Below, piece by piece: positions 17,439 to 27,112 of a DNA stretch of 57,437 nucleotides (within the stretch, counting starts at the first letter, position 1; every line of letters starts with the position of its first letter). Location of the stretch: assembly GCA_018062315.1 (NCBI GenBank), contig JAGOSM010000003.1, positions 1-57,437 on the forward strand. The letters are read 5' to 3'. Source of the stretch: Simkaniaceae bacterium. Lineage in GTDB: Bacteria > Chlamydiota > Chlamydiia > Chlamydiales > Simkaniaceae. The notes beneath the pieces are model-generated. The model saw only the letters and a list, made by a program, of their open reading frames with translations, made no database searches and had not been told where the DNA came from. The position numbers and the translations under genes were made by a program.

Positions 17439-17672
17439 ATGTTACTACCTCTCGCTGTTGTGATCCTTGCTTGCGCAAATCACCATCCTGTACCTGAACA
17501 AGAAGTCTCTGTTGATACCGAATGTGAAGTGAGCGAGCTACAAGCTCATGTTGTGAAAAAGAAAGCTCCTTCTGAATCTGAAGAAGAGACCCTCCTTATT
17601 GAAGAAGCTCAAAAAGAAGAAGAAGCACGTCACATTGTGACTTTTTCTGAAACAGAAACTCCTGAATCATAG
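17439..17672 (+). CDS. Small acidic putative lipoprotein, 77 aa
   Basis: The start at 17439 has GGAG 6 nt upstream; an ATG at 17427 would add four residues. The N terminus LLPLAVVILACANHH is a short hydrophobic stretch ending in a cysteine with an acceptable lipobox (ILAC), though without the usual basic n-region. The remainder is very acidic, with runs such as SESEEET and QKEEEA, and probably unstructured. No family recognised. A hairpin at 17692-17712 ends the unit. Lipid modification would be by the Lgt enzymes encoded nearby; this is inferred. Confidence 0.6.
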   Translation: MLLPLAVVILACANHHPVPEQEVSVDTECEVSELQAHVVKKKAPSESEEETLLIEEAQKEEEARHIVTFSETETPES

Positions 17673-17691
17673 AATCTTCTAGTTAACAGTA

Positions 17692-17712
17692 GGGAGGGAC
17701 TCCGTCCCTCCC
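17692..17712 (+). terminator. Hairpin, probable terminator
   Basis: A perfect 9-bp GC-rich stem (GGGAGGGAC / GTCCCTCCC) with a 3-nt loop lies 20 bp after the small lipoprotein gene. It is followed by a pyrimidine-rich TCTTCCTCTCC, not a clean T tract, so termination strength is uncertain. Confidence 0.55.
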
Positions 17713-17734
17713 TCTTCCTCTCCTGCCCTTGCCA

Positions 17735-17801
17735 CTTTGCGTTAAGCTCCTGATTTTAAGAAGGTAGCGCAGAGGCGCGGAGTCGCAATGACGCAAAGGG
17801 G
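17735..17801. repeat. Decayed copy of palindrome family 2
   Basis: The sequence at 17767-17801 matches the right arm of the intact palindrome at 29822-29858 in 30 of 35 positions (GCGCAGAGGCGC...GACGCAAAGGGG). Only CTTTGCGT at 17735-17742 remains of the left arm, pairing with ACGCAAAG at 17791-17798. This is evidence that the element is dispersed and decays in place. Confidence 0.8.
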
Positions 17802-17826
17802 TATTATATTACAATAAGACACAACT

Positions 17827-17856
17827 TTGACAATAAGTCATTTATTGTTGTATAAT
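17827..17856 (+). promoter_or_regulatory. Near-consensus sigma-70-type promoter of the F-box-like gene
   Basis: Exact TTGACA at 17827-17832, an 18-bp spacer and exact TATAAT at 17851-17856, in AT-rich DNA. Transcription would start near 17863, giving a leader of about 25 nt before the ATG at 17889. It is the best promoter seen in the window. Confidence 0.75.
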
Positions 17857-17888
17857 ATATTTATTAATATACTAATGCTAGGTTTAAA

Positions 17889-19319
17889 ATGGAAATTACA
17901 AAAGCAAATCCTACCCTAACACTAGAACATCTAGACCTCGTAGAAACGGCAGCTCCTAATACCTTACTCTCTTTCCTTGAAATCAACGATATACAAGCGC
18001 TTGCATGTGTATCAAAAAACCTATGCTTAATCACAGTCAGGCTAACCCATCACTATGCAATCTTTTGCATTGAAAAAATGATCTCATCCACTAATCAGTC
18101 TATGACTGATGCACAAACAGAAATCTGGAATGGAATTAAGATATTATATCAAGCCACGTCTCGAAAATTATTTTTGCTACAATCAGATCTACCTGCTGTA
18201 GAACACCTAGCGTACCGGCTCTTCATGTCACTCGAGCCAGAAATCCAATGTCGTCTTGAAGCAACTCCTCTTTCTTGTTTTGTTACAAATCCTCCCCCTC
18301 GCTCTCCCTACCCCCGCAAACCCCTCTCTGTATCGGACGAACCTCAAGTATTCAGCTCGATTTCCTCGAAACTCGCAAATCTCGGTGAAATTTCCCATGC
18401 TATACAATTCACAAATAAAATCTCAAACCGCTTTCAGAAATCACAATCACTGGAGGCAATCATCCCGCATCTAACAAATACTGAAGATATTTCTCTAGTT
18501 CTCGAGATGATGAGATCGACGATCGATCAAAAGGACAGTTTGCTTGCGGCGATCATTCCTAAACTAACAACTGGTGAACACATTTCTCCCGTTATCGAGA
18601 TGATACGTGCCTTAAAATCATCCTATATGAAGGATTCATTACTTTTAGCAATAGCAGACAAATCAGCGACACTTGGAGTTATTCCCCAAGCTATCGAAAG
18701 TGTTAGAGGCATATCGCTACTAAGCAACAGCTTAAAAATTCTGCAGAACATCATTGCTCATATAACCACTCTTGCAGATCTTGAGCGGATGAGCGATATC
18801 GCAAAAACCAGTCCACTGTATGAGTTTGAGAAAGACCAATTACTTGCAAACATTGCCTCCAAATTTGCAGCATTTGGAGAAGTGGAGCAAGCTATCAAAG
18901 TCACTGATGCCATCAAAAATAAAGATGCAAAACTTCGAGGACAACAATCCATCGTTTCTAAATTAGCTCAACTTAGAGAATTGCCCCGCGCTATCGAAAT
19001 GGCTAGCAGTGCCCCCACAAGACTCTACCAGTGCTCACTCTTTAACGCGATATTTTCTCACCTCACAACAGCCGAAGATATGGAAATCGCTTACCGCAGT
19101 ATTACCAGAGAAGAACTTAGAGAAGACCCACACCTACTACTTTATCCGCTATGCCTAGCACTATTAAAAATTGGAGAAATTGACAAAGCTGTCGAGCAGG
19201 CCAAGAAAACAGCAATCCCCTCTATTAGAAATAAAATATTGAAAGAGGCTGCCGATCAACTAGAAAAAAGAGGACAACCCGAATCAGCTGGTGAAGTAAG
19301 AGCTCATATTATCCTCTAA
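17889..19319 (+). CDS. F-box-like protein with about nine helical (TPR-like) repeats
   Basis: 476 residues. Residues about 20-50 (TLLSFLEINDIQALACVSKNLCLIT) follow the F-box pattern: a hydrophobic helix, fLxxxDhxxLxxVSK, then another helix. From about 150 to 470 there are roughly nine units near 35 residues with the pattern L-x-x-I-x-x-K-h-A-x-h-G-x-h-x-x-A-h-x-h (KLANLGEISHAIQ, KSATLGVIPQAIE, KFAAFGEVEQAIK, KLAQLRELPRAIE, ALLKIGEIDKAVE), i.e. antiparallel helix pairs of TPR/PPR type. F-box plus a repeat domain is the architecture of eukaryotic SCF substrate receptors and of some intracellular-bacterial effectors, so a secreted effector is the leading inference. No signal peptide. A strong promoter lies just upstream; the 3' end touches the convergent OMP gene (4-bp overlap). 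Confidence 0.75.
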   Translation: MEITKANPTLTLEHLDLVETAAPNTLLSFLEINDIQALACVSKNLCLITVRLTHHYAIFCIEKMISSTNQSMTDAQTEIWNGIKILYQATSRKLFLLQSDLPAVEHLAYRLFMSLEPEIQCRLEATPLSCFVTNPPPRSPYPRKPLSVSDEPQVFSSISSKLANLGEISHAIQFTNKISNRFQKSQSLEAIIPHLTNTEDISLVLEMMRSTIDQKDSLLAAIIPKLTTGEHISPVIEMIRALKSSYMKDSLLLAIADKSATLGVIPQAIESVRGISLLSNSLKILQNIIAHITTLADLERMSDIAKTSPLYEFEKDQLLANIASKFAAFGEVEQAIKVTDAIKNKDAKLRGQQSIVSKLAQLRELPRAIEMASSAPTRLYQCSLFNAIFSHLTTAEDMEIAYRSITREELREDPHLLLYPLCLALLKIGEIDKAVEQAKKTAIPSIRNKILKEAADQLEKRGQPESAGEVRAHIIL

Positions 19320-20110
19320 AACAGAGAAAAGGGAAGGTGGTACCCTAGCAGAAACGTTTGCATTCTTTGGGGAAACTGATGAGCATAGGGCCTATAAGTA
19401 TAGGTCACATAAAGCTCCCCCCAAATAGGAATAACGTAGCGATAGGTGGCCCCCACATCTACTGAATAGTGCTCGGTATTGCCGTAGCCAAATTGCTTGA
19501 CCGATACTGAGCGCCCCCCAAATCCAAAATTACCTAACGCAAAGAAATCAAATTGGTGCCTGCGAAATACATTAAACTCGAGATGCAACTCGGGAGTTAG
19601 GTAAGGCGCTCCCCGATTTCCTATACCAGCTCCTAAATAGGAGAAAATCCGACAAATCCACTGATCCCCCCGATTAAACTCTTTTCCAATCGATGTCACT
19701 AAATCGAGATTGAGCGTTGCTGCATAAGGACAGGATAAATCATGCAAAAACCGACCCGTCACATACCTAAGACGAAGACCACTTGTTAAACTTACAGCAT
19801 CTCCACTTAAGTCATCTAAAAAGTGGTATCTTACCTGCCCAGCAAAAGATTCCGCACTGAGAACATGATGAGAAGTTTTCAAAAACTCTCCTTCGACTTG
19901 CATTTCCCAATCGGGAAGAAAACGAAGTCCAAGATTGAGATCCACATCGCTATCCCGAGAACGGTAAGGAATCCCCAGTCCTTCTACTGAATTGTAATAA
20001 GAATAGGTATAAGCAGAATAAAGCTCAAATTCAGCTAGTGGACTAAAATAGGGCTTGTTTTGAAATGCATAAGAAAAAACAGGGATAAGAAATAAAAAAA
20101 CAAACCTCAA
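19316..20110 (-). CDS. Outer-membrane beta-barrel protein, 264 aa
   Basis: The signal peptide [14 protein letters not shown] is followed by a mature protein of alternating, Tyr/Phe-rich strands ([53 protein letters not shown]), ending in the C-terminal Phe typical of BamA substrates (LPFSLF). The likely start is a TTG at 20110 with AGGAG 5-6 nt upstream; it overlaps the trxB stop (TTGA). An in-frame ATG at 20155 would place 15 basic residues before the signal peptide. The family is not recognised; a barrel role is inferred from composition. Confidence 0.7.
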   Translation of the reverse strand: MRFVFLFLIPVFSYAFQNKPYFSPLAEFELYSAYTYSYYNSVEGLGIPYRSRDSDVDLNLGLRFLPDWEMQVEGEFLKTSHHVLSAESFAGQVRYHFLDDLSGDAVSLTSGLRLRYVTGRFLHDLSCPYAATLNLDLVTSIGKEFNRGDQWICRIFSYLGAGIGNRGAPYLTPELHLEFNVFRRHQFDFFALGNFGFGGRSVSVKQFGYGNTEHYSVDVGATYRYVIPIWGELYVTYTYRPYAHQFPQRMQTFLLGYHLPFSLF

Positions 20111-21027
20111 GAATGCTCCTGAAGGTACCTTTCTGCGTCTAATGCCGCCATGCATCCCGACCCAGCTGCCGTTATAGCCTGTCTATAAATATGATCCTGA
20201 ACATCCCCTGCAGCAAAAATTCCAGGGATCGACGTTTGTGTTGTTCCAGGAGTAGTGTAAAGATATCCGTTAGGATGGGTCTTGAGTTGCCCCGATAAAA
20301 AAGCAGTATTAGGCGTATGGCCAATTGCAAAAAAGACCCCGCCAGCCTCCCTTACTTTTCCACTTCGAAGCTTAACCCCTTCTACCACCTGATTACCTAC
20401 AATTTCAGTGATTTCTTCATTAAGTAAAAGTTCTATTTTTGGATGATCGGAAGCCCGCTGAGCGAGAATTTTACTCGCCCTCAGCTCCCCCCTTCTATGG
20501 ACAACAAAAACCTTTTTTCCATATTTTGTAAGGAATAAAGCCTCTTCCATCGCCGTATCCCCCCCTCCAATGACATACAGATCTTTATCCCGAAAGATGG
20601 GCATCGCTCCATCACACACAGCACAGGCAGTCACCCCTTTCTGCCAAAATGTTTGGCTCCCTGGCACTTCAAGAGTCTTCGCTGTGGCTCCTGTCGCAAT
20701 AATCACCGCATCTGCTTGACAGATTGTTTTTTTGCCTTCTACAGAAAAAGGACTCTTAGAAAAATTGACTTTAAGCACATCTTCTTTCAGAAGAACAGTC
20801 CCAAATCTCTCTGCTTGAGACCGAAATTGACTCATGAGCTGAGGCCCTGAAATGCCTTCTGGAAAACCTGGATAATTTTCGACATCGGTTGTTGTCATCA
20901 ATTGCCCTCCTGCGGGGCCCGAATAAAACCCCTCAAAAAGAACAGGTTTTAAGTTCGCCCTTGCCGCGTAAATTGCCGCGGTATACCCAGCAGGCCCAGA
21001 GCCTATAATAATTAATTGATGTTTCAT
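20107..21027 (-). CDS. trxB: Thioredoxin reductase
   Basis: FAD- and NADPH-dependent enzyme that keeps thioredoxin reduced in the cytoplasm. The FAD-binding [16 protein letters not shown] at 7-22, redox-active Cys pair ACAVCDG (C135 and C138), NADPH-binding [16 protein letters not shown] near 151-166 and C-terminal [10 protein letters not shown] are all present. 306 aa is typical. Its TGA stop overlaps a TTG start for the barrel protein. It lies 25 bp after the upstream peptide-binding-protein gene on the same strand. Confidence 0.95.
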   Translation of the reverse strand: MKHQLIIIGSGPAGYTAAIYAARANLKPVLFEGFYSGPAGGQLMTTTDVENYPGFPEGISGPQLMSQFRSQAERFGTVLLKEDVLKVNFSKSPFSVEGKKTICQADAVIIATGATAKTLEVPGSQTFWQKGVTACAVCDGAMPIFRDKDLYVIGGGDTAMEEALFLTKYGKKVFVVHRRGELRASKILAQRASDHPKIELLLNEEITEIVGNQVVEGVKLRSGKVREAGGVFFAIGHTPNTAFLSGQLKTHPNGYLYTTPGTTQTSIPGIFAAGDVQDHIYRQAITAAGSGCMAALDAERYLQEHS

Positions 21028-21052
21028 AATTTTATCCTAACGTAAGAGAGAT

Positions 21053-22624
21053 TCAACGGTCAAGGGAAGCAGTTTTAAGATCGACTTCATCAAGAGAAGA
21101 AACGGTAAAATGAGAGAGCCTCGGATTGTAAAGATAAGCTTTTGCTGAGGTAAATAAGCAAATCACTGGAAACTCTTGCATGAGAATCGCCTCTGCTTGT
21201 CTTAAAAAATCTAATCTCGGCTCCAATTCAATGGTCTGCTCTGCACAATTCAAAAGATATTGGTACTCATCATTTTGCCAACGAGAAAAATTGATGCTAT
21301 TTTCTTTATTTCGAAATGTAGCAAGCATATCAAGAGGATCATACGTCCGTGATGTCCACCCCATGAGTCCCATCGCATACTCGCCGGAAGAAACGTGTTT
21401 AAAATAGGTTGGCCAATCAGAAGATTCAAGTTGAATATCTATCCCTAAAGTTTTTCGAATATCCTGTTGAATAGTTTGAGCAAAGCGATGATTTCGCTCT
21501 AAAGCAGTATAAGCTAACCGAATCGAAGGAAAAGGTGCATCACCAAGCCCCAATTCCTCCCGTGCGAGCTCAAGTTCCTTTTTAGCTAACATAGGATCCC
21601 CCTCAGGTGGATACTCAGAAGTTTGCAATTCCATCATATGGGGCAAAACCCCCTTGGGAACAAGGGGATGAAAAATATACGCCTGATCATTTAAAGCCCT
21701 TCTATTCATAGCAAAAAAGAGAGCTCTTCGAAGGTGTTTTGAATTTAAAGGGTATTTTTCTGTATTGAGAAAACACCACATGACCCCAGCCTGCTCCCCT
21801 GTATTCAGCTGATATTTTTCCTTAAGAGAATCAAGGGCATCCAAAGGAAGATGGCCAAAAGGACTTCCAACCCAATCTATATCCCCCTTTTCAAACATTA
21901 AAAGCTGAGTGTTGGCATCTTGAATGACTAAAAAAGCAATCTGATCTAATTTTACAACATCTGCATCCCAGTAATGGGGATTTTTTTTCACAAGAATCTG
22001 GTCTCCTATCTTCCTTTCCTCAAGGCAAAAGGGACCATTACTCACAAACTGATGATCGAGTTTCGTCGCCCATTTGTCATCTTTTTCAGCAATATGTTTT
22101 GGAATAGGATTAAAAGGGGTCACCGTGAGCAATTTTAAAAAATAAGGAAGGGGATGATCCAGTTCTACTTGTAATGTTTTTGCATTAAGCGCTTTAACAC
22201 CTAATTCATCGAGAGATTTCTCCCCTAAAGCACACCCTTTCCCATTTTTTAAAACATGAAATAAAAAAGAAGACTGAGTAATTGTTGTGGGATCTACCCC
22301 CTTTTTCCACGCATATTCAAAATCATCCGCTGTAACAGGCTCTCCATCAGACCACTTAGCATCTCTTAAGAAAAAGGTGTACCTCATTCCATTCGATGAA
22401 ACAACCACCTTTTCTGCAATCCCAGGAATCACCTCTCCCATTTCATTAAATCTCATGAGTCCATCAAACAGAGTGCGGATCACATTCACTGAAGGGGTAT
22501 CATACCCCACTCTAGGATCAAGGGAACACACATCAGCGCAAAGAGCACAACTTATCTTTAGGGGAACTTCTTTTTTAGAGCAGGACAAAAAAATCATAGC
22601 TAGGAAGATCACATACCACTTCAT
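21053..22624 (-). CDS. Oligopeptide ABC transporter substrate-binding lipoprotein (SBP_bac_5, OppA-like)
   Basis: 523 residues. A lipoprotein signal (KWYVIFLAMIFLSCSKK) leads into the cluster-C binding fold: SLDPRVGYDTPSVNVIRTLFDGLMRF, RYTFFLRDAKWSDGEPVTADDFEYAWKKG (the family signature), FNTEKYPLNSKHLRRALFFAMNR and WPTYFKHVSSGEYAMGLMGW are all present. It would bind peptides in the periplasm. Its ATG overlaps the stop of the upstream gene by 4 nt (ATGA); that gene carries a second copy of this fold. No oppBCDF permease or ATPase genes are in the window, so the partner transporter must be encoded elsewhere. Confidence 0.9.
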   Translation of the reverse strand: MKWYVIFLAMIFLSCSKKEVPLKISCALCADVCSLDPRVGYDTPSVNVIRTLFDGLMRFNEMGEVIPGIAEKVVVSSNGMRYTFFLRDAKWSDGEPVTADDFEYAWKKGVDPTTITQSSFLFHVLKNGKGCALGEKSLDELGVKALNAKTLQVELDHPLPYFLKLLTVTPFNPIPKHIAEKDDKWATKLDHQFVSNGPFCLEERKIGDQILVKKNPHYWDADVVKLDQIAFLVIQDANTQLLMFEKGDIDWVGSPFGHLPLDALDSLKEKYQLNTGEQAGVMWCFLNTEKYPLNSKHLRRALFFAMNRRALNDQAYIFHPLVPKGVLPHMMELQTSEYPPEGDPMLAKKELELAREELGLGDAPFPSIRLAYTALERNHRFAQTIQQDIRKTLGIDIQLESSDWPTYFKHVSSGEYAMGLMGWTSRTYDPLDMLATFRNKENSINFSRWQNDEYQYLLNCAEQTIELEPRLDFLRQAEAILMQEFPVICLFTSAKAYLYNPRLSHFTVSSLDEVDLKTASLDR

Positions 22625-25600
22625 GATCGACTAATATAAGCTGATTTGAAATCAATGTCAAAAAGTTCAGAAGTTTGAACTCCCTTCATCCATTCCTTTT
22701 TAAGATAAAGATGGGAGCACTGGTATAAAGGAATGACAGGCATTTCCTCAACAAGAACATTCTCTGCTTGCTTTAACACCTCCCTCCTTTCTAGGGGATC
22801 ACTTAAAGTATATGATTTGTTGAGGAGATTAGAAAAATGGGAGGATTCCCATCCACTGGCATTATGCTGATTCCCCTTATCTGAAAAACAATCGAGAATA
22901 TAATGGGGATCCCAAAACCAAGAATACCAAGCCATACCCACGACTTGGTGCTCCCCTCTTTGCATGGAGCGGTAAAGTTGTCCCCAATCCCTATCTTGAA
23001 TAATGACATCAAGACCAAATGTTTCTTTCCATATCCTTTGGACACATAAGGCCCCCGCTTGACGCCTTTCTGTTGCATACTCAATTTTAATGGGGGGCAA
23101 TTTTGTAACCCCTAGTTCTGCAAGAGCTTCTTCAAAAAGAAGTCGAGCCACCTCCTGATTGCCAAAAGGCAATACGGGGGCGTCTAACATCGTAAACCCT
23201 TTAGGCAGAATGCTATATGCAGCTATCCCCTCCCCCTGCAACTCTTGCCTATCAATAGACAAAGAGAGAGCCTGTCTCAATTTTTTATTGTTAAACGGAT
23301 AAACACGAGTATTAAACCAAAACGCAAACACCCCAGCAAGGGGAAGGGAAATAATTTCGCTCGGATCCACACTTTTTTGCAGTTGAGCAAAAGGAAGTCC
23401 ATTGACAAGGGAACTTGTCATATCAATTTCCCCGCTGGAGAACATTTTTAATTCTGTGTAGGGATTGTCCACCATAGAAATGGTGATTTTTTCAAGTTTA
23501 ACCTGTGCCGCATCCCAGTAATAGGGGTTTTTCACAAGGACGATTTCCTGATGGTGCTTCCATTCTTTGAGCTGGAACGGGCCATTTGAAATGTAGGTAT
23601 CTCCATCGTGATAGGCCCATCCGGGATGCTCTTTATCAATACGAGAATTGATCAAAAGGTAAGTCCAATGAGAAGTTAACTCAAGAAAATAAGGAACAGG
23701 AAATTCTAACTCAACAATCAAGGTCTTATCATCTACCGCTTTGATCCCCACCTCATCAAAAGAGATCATTTTTTTTCCGGCTTTTTTGGCATTTTTGATC
23801 ACATGGAGTGTGTAGGAATAAATAGACTGGTGCTCTGTTTCTAATACTTTTTGCCAGCTATAGAGAAAATCATAGGCGGTAATCGGACTCCCATCTGTCC
23901 AATAACTGTCTCTTAAAGTAAATGTGTAAGTTAAAAGGTCCTCGGAAACCCGAACTTCTTTAGCAATCGCAAGCTCCGGTTTTTTATCAGGCCCCATTCG
24001 GGTCAGCCCTTCATACAACATTTTTACAATGATATGGGTGTTGTCAGTTCGGGTAATTCGGGGATCAAGGGTCGATAACTTACAACCTAAATTAAGACGC
24101 AAATGCTGATGATGCTGCATTTTTCCAGCCCATTGATTCGCCACATCTGTCATCTCTTTAAAAAAATGATCTTTTTCTTGATCATCCGCGGTTAGGTAAG
24201 CATATCCAAGACAAAGCATTCCATGGTGATTCACTGCCATTGCCGCAAGCTCTGTCGAAGGGATTCCCAAAGCAAGAATTTTTTCAAGAAACACCTCTTT
24301 TAATCCGGTGTTTTCTGAACGAAACATCATAAATAAGCCCCCTCGTTGAACAGAGAACCTCATGACATATTCCCCCACTTCAGAGACTTCTAAAACTTCT
24401 GTAAAGAGGTTATAAAATGCTTTGAGCATTTGGGCAGACATGATTCCCTGCATCGCAATGGGAGTAATCGAATAAAAGAAGTTTTCCATTAAAAAGGGAT
24501 CTTGCCCCTCGAAACCTTCAATAAAATCCTTGAGTCTCTCATCCTGTTTGAGGATAAGTCCTCCATTATAATCTCGAATTTTACCAAAAGCCTTCTCTAA
24601 AGCCTTTCCGATATCCTGCCGTGCTTTATAAAGATCAACAGATCGATCCTTTCTTAGGTAATCGTCTTTGGCAAGCTGTAATCTAAAAATATTGGCTTCT
24701 TTTTGATAGCGCCCCCTTAACTTGCCGACAAGTTCAACTCTGTCTGGAATAAACCTCATTCCTGCATCACTTTCATGAAAGAGGATCTCTAGTGATTTAG
24801 CAAATTTGGTCACGACACGGAGCAATACAACTGTAAAAAACAAATCATGATGGGTCTGCTCTTCAAAAGAAATAACAACCTGAGGGAGATCACGGGTTGA
24901 CTTGAGCTGTTCTCTTAATGCAATAATATTGCGAAACACCTCTTCCTCATTGCGCCGCATGAAAGTCATCGGCATCAGATGTTCGATATGCTGCTTTAGC
25001 TCAAACGGAAGTTTTTTTCTTAAAAGCTGGATCTCTTGATAAGAAAAACTTTTTTGAACCCGGTGTTCTATCTCAATATAGAGACTTCGAATAGGACCAA
25101 TCACCCCCTGTTGAGAGAGAAAAGACCCCTTAATAAGCAAACAATCGGGGAGAATGTTATGAACAGCTGCAATAATGTGCATCTCTTCCAGAACCTCTCT
25201 ATCTTTTAAAAGATTAATTCCAATGACCAGTCCCAGGACTGTCTTCGTTCCAAAAGGGAATACCAGCTTAGTTCTCAGCACTTTCAGTAAAACATGTCTT
25301 TTATGAGGACTAATCCCAATATGTCTCAGCAAGCTTTTCTTAAAAATGTAATGGGTAAAAAAGAGGCGCGATAGGTGATCAACACTCCTAATTGGCTTAA
25401 AGGCAACGGGGCATTGAAAAAGAGCCTGCCTGATATCTGAAATGATGTCTGCATCTACTTCATGAGGTCGTTTTTGAAGAATAGCGGCCATTTCTTCAAG
25501 AATAAAACTATCCTTTTCATCATTAGGAAGCCCTTTAGTATGCATAATTTGGTAAGCTAAAGAGGTAGATCCAATCCCCCTTTTCACCTCTTCTATAAGA

Positions 25601-25995
25601 GAGTGGAGGTTTTGCTCAGCACGACTTCTATCCTGGGCTTCCTCTAATTTAATCATCATTTGAAGGGCAAAATAGACATCTTTCGGCCTTGCCGTAAAGG
25701 AAAAATCAAGATGTCTCTGAAAGGAAACCCTCAAAGATTTACCTGGAATCAACCACCTGGAAAACATTTTTTTGACAAAATCTTCGGGATCCATCCGAAG
25801 ATTATTTTTAGATAAAACAAAGACAGAAATCCAGCCAGGCTCTCCTCCAGCAAACACCGCTTCAACGATGGGGTATGTTTTTTCCCCTATTTCTTTCAAA
25901 CGGCACTGAATATCTTCAATAAATTCCTGCTCATGCGTATAATGGAGAGAACATGATGTCAAAGCTTCAATTTTTTGGTCTGATAACTGCATCAT
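22621..25995 (-). CDS. Fusion protein: unknown ~630-residue domain plus OppA-like binding domain
   Basis: 1124 residues. Residues about 631-1124 are a full SBP_bac_5 domain: LGCKLSTLDPRITRTDNTH, LTYTFTLRDSYWTDGSPITAYDF, YISNGPFQLKEW and FNTRVYPFNNKKLRQALSLSIDRQ align with the downstream 523-aa lipoprotein. Residues 1-630 are a soluble mixed alpha/beta region I do not recognise; it shows no signal peptide, lipobox or membrane segment, although such binding domains are normally periplasmic. E. coli SgrR shows that a cytoplasmic regulator can carry an SBP_bac_5 domain, but it has an N-terminal helix-turn-helix that is not evident here. It could be a cytoplasmic peptide sensor or be exported by another route. 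It lies 55 bp from divergent potA. Confidence 0.85.
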   Translation of the reverse strand: MMQLSDQKIEALTSCSLHYTHEQEFIEDIQCRLKEIGEKTYPIVEAVFAGGEPGWISVFVLSKNNLRMDPEDFVKKMFSRWLIPGKSLRVSFQRHLDFSFTARPKDVYFALQMMIKLEEAQDRSRAEQNLHSLIEEVKRGIGSTSLAYQIMHTKGLPNDEKDSFILEEMAAILQKRPHEVDADIISDIRQALFQCPVAFKPIRSVDHLSRLFFTHYIFKKSLLRHIGISPHKRHVLLKVLRTKLVFPFGTKTVLGLVIGINLLKDREVLEEMHIIAAVHNILPDCLLIKGSFLSQQGVIGPIRSLYIEIEHRVQKSFSYQEIQLLRKKLPFELKQHIEHLMPMTFMRRNEEEVFRNIIALREQLKSTRDLPQVVISFEEQTHHDLFFTVVLLRVVTKFAKSLEILFHESDAGMRFIPDRVELVGKLRGRYQKEANIFRLQLAKDDYLRKDRSVDLYKARQDIGKALEKAFGKIRDYNGGLILKQDERLKDFIEGFEGQDPFLMENFFYSITPIAMQGIMSAQMLKAFYNLFTEVLEVSEVGEYVMRFSVQRGGLFMMFRSENTGLKEVFLEKILALGIPSTELAAMAVNHHGMLCLGYAYLTADDQEKDHFFKEMTDVANQWAGKMQHHQHLRLNLGCKLSTLDPRITRTDNTHIIVKMLYEGLTRMGPDKKPELAIAKEVRVSEDLLTYTFTLRDSYWTDGSPITAYDFLYSWQKVLETEHQSIYSYTLHVIKNAKKAGKKMISFDEVGIKAVDDKTLIVELEFPVPYFLELTSHWTYLLINSRIDKEHPGWAYHDGDTYISNGPFQLKEWKHHQEIVLVKNPYYWDAAQVKLEKITISMVDNPYTELKMFSSGEIDMTSSLVNGLPFAQLQKSVDPSEIISLPLAGVFAFWFNTRVYPFNNKKLRQALSLSIDRQELQGEGIAAYSILPKGFTMLDAPVLPFGNQEVARLLFEEALAELGVTKLPPIKIEYATERRQAGALCVQRIWKETFGLDVIIQDRDWGQLYRSMQRGEHQVVGMAWYSWFWDPHYILDCFSDKGNQHNASGWESSHFSNLLNKSYTLSDPLERREVLKQAENVLVEEMPVIPLYQCSHLYLKKEWMKGVQTSELFDIDFKSAYISRS

Positions 25996-26050
25996 AAAAG
26001 CCGGATCCTAGTTGAAAAAGTAAAGATATCATTAGACCCTTTTTAAGAAC

Positions 26051-27112
26051 ATGAAAAGTATTACATTAACAAATATCTCTAAGTCCAGATCAGAGGGAGC
26101 GATCCTCGATCAGTTAAATTTAACAATTCCTCAAGGAGAGTTTTTTGCTCTTCTAGGGCCTAGTGGCTGCGGAAAGACAACCCTTCTCAGAATTATTGCT
26201 GGGCTTGAAAAAGCAGATAGCGGCTCCATTTTTTTGGGAAATACCGACATCACCAATCTTCCCGCAAATAAACGAGACGTCAATATTGTATTTCAAAATT
26301 ATGCCCTTTTTCCCCATCTCACCGTCTTTCAAAATATTGCCTACAGTCTCCAACTTCAAAAAATTGCTCCTGCTGAAATTAAAGAGAGGGTAAACAGAGT
26401 CCTCCACTCCTTCCGCATCGAAAGACATGCTCAAAAATATCCCTCCCAACTCTCTGGAGGTCAGCAGCAACGGGTTGCAATTGCAAGGGCAATTGTCAAT
26501 GAACCTGAGGTACTGCTCCTCGATGAACCTTTAGCTGCCCTTGACTTTAAGCTAAGGGAACAGCTTCTTATTGAACTCATCGATTTACAAGACAAGCTGC
26601 AGACCACCTTTGTTTACGTCACTCATGATCAATTTGAAGCTCTTACTGTTGCCGACCACATGGCCATTATGAACACAGAAGGATGTATTGAACAAATTGG
26701 AACCCCAGAACAAATTTATGAATTCCCCAACTCCTCTTTTGTAGCGAAATTTGTGGGCACTACAAATATTTTTAAAGGATCTATTGAAGGGGATCAGTTT
26801 ATTGTCCCAGGATTTGCCTCATTTACCATTGATCCCACCACTCTTAAAGGGAATCCAACCATCATGAGCGTCCGCCCTGAAAAAATCTTGATTTCCAAAT
26901 CCCCCGTTCCTAATTTTTCTAACCACCTTGAAGGGGTTATTGACGCCATTGTGTATCACGGAAGATCAACTCAATACAACGTCCTTGTCAAAGGGATGAA
27001 AATTCAGGTATTTGACCAAAACGAAGTCCATTTTCTCCAGGATGAAATCGATTATGATGACCATGTTCATCTTTATTTTCAAAAATCCAACCTGGTACTT
27101 CTCCAAGAATGA
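26051..27112 (+). CDS. potA: Spermidine/putrescine ABC transporter ATP-binding protein
   Basis: ATPase that powers polyamine import. Walker A GPSGCGKTT at 36-44, Q-loop VFQNYALFPHLTV, signature LSGGQQQRVAIARAI, Walker B VLLLDEPLAALD and switch His in YVTHDQFEAL are intact. A C-terminal TOBE-like regulatory domain follows (about 240-350; SVRPEKILIS). 353 aa is normal for PotA. It is the first gene of potABCD; its stop overlaps the potB start by 4 nt. No strong ribosome-binding site precedes the ATG. Substrate is inferred from the whole operon. Confidence 0.92.
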   Translation: MKSITLTNISKSRSEGAILDQLNLTIPQGEFFALLGPSGCGKTTLLRIIAGLEKADSGSIFLGNTDITNLPANKRDVNIVFQNYALFPHLTVFQNIAYSLQLQKIAPAEIKERVNRVLHSFRIERHAQKYPSQLSGGQQQRVAIARAIVNEPEVLLLDEPLAALDFKLREQLLIELIDLQDKLQTTFVYVTHDQFEALTVADHMAIMNTEGCIEQIGTPEQIYEFPNSSFVAKFVGTTNIFKGSIEGDQFIVPGFASFTIDPTTLKGNPTIMSVRPEKILISKSPVPNFSNHLEGVIDAIVYHGRSTQYNVLVKGMKIQVFDQNEVHFLQDEIDYDDHVHLYFQKSNLVLLQE

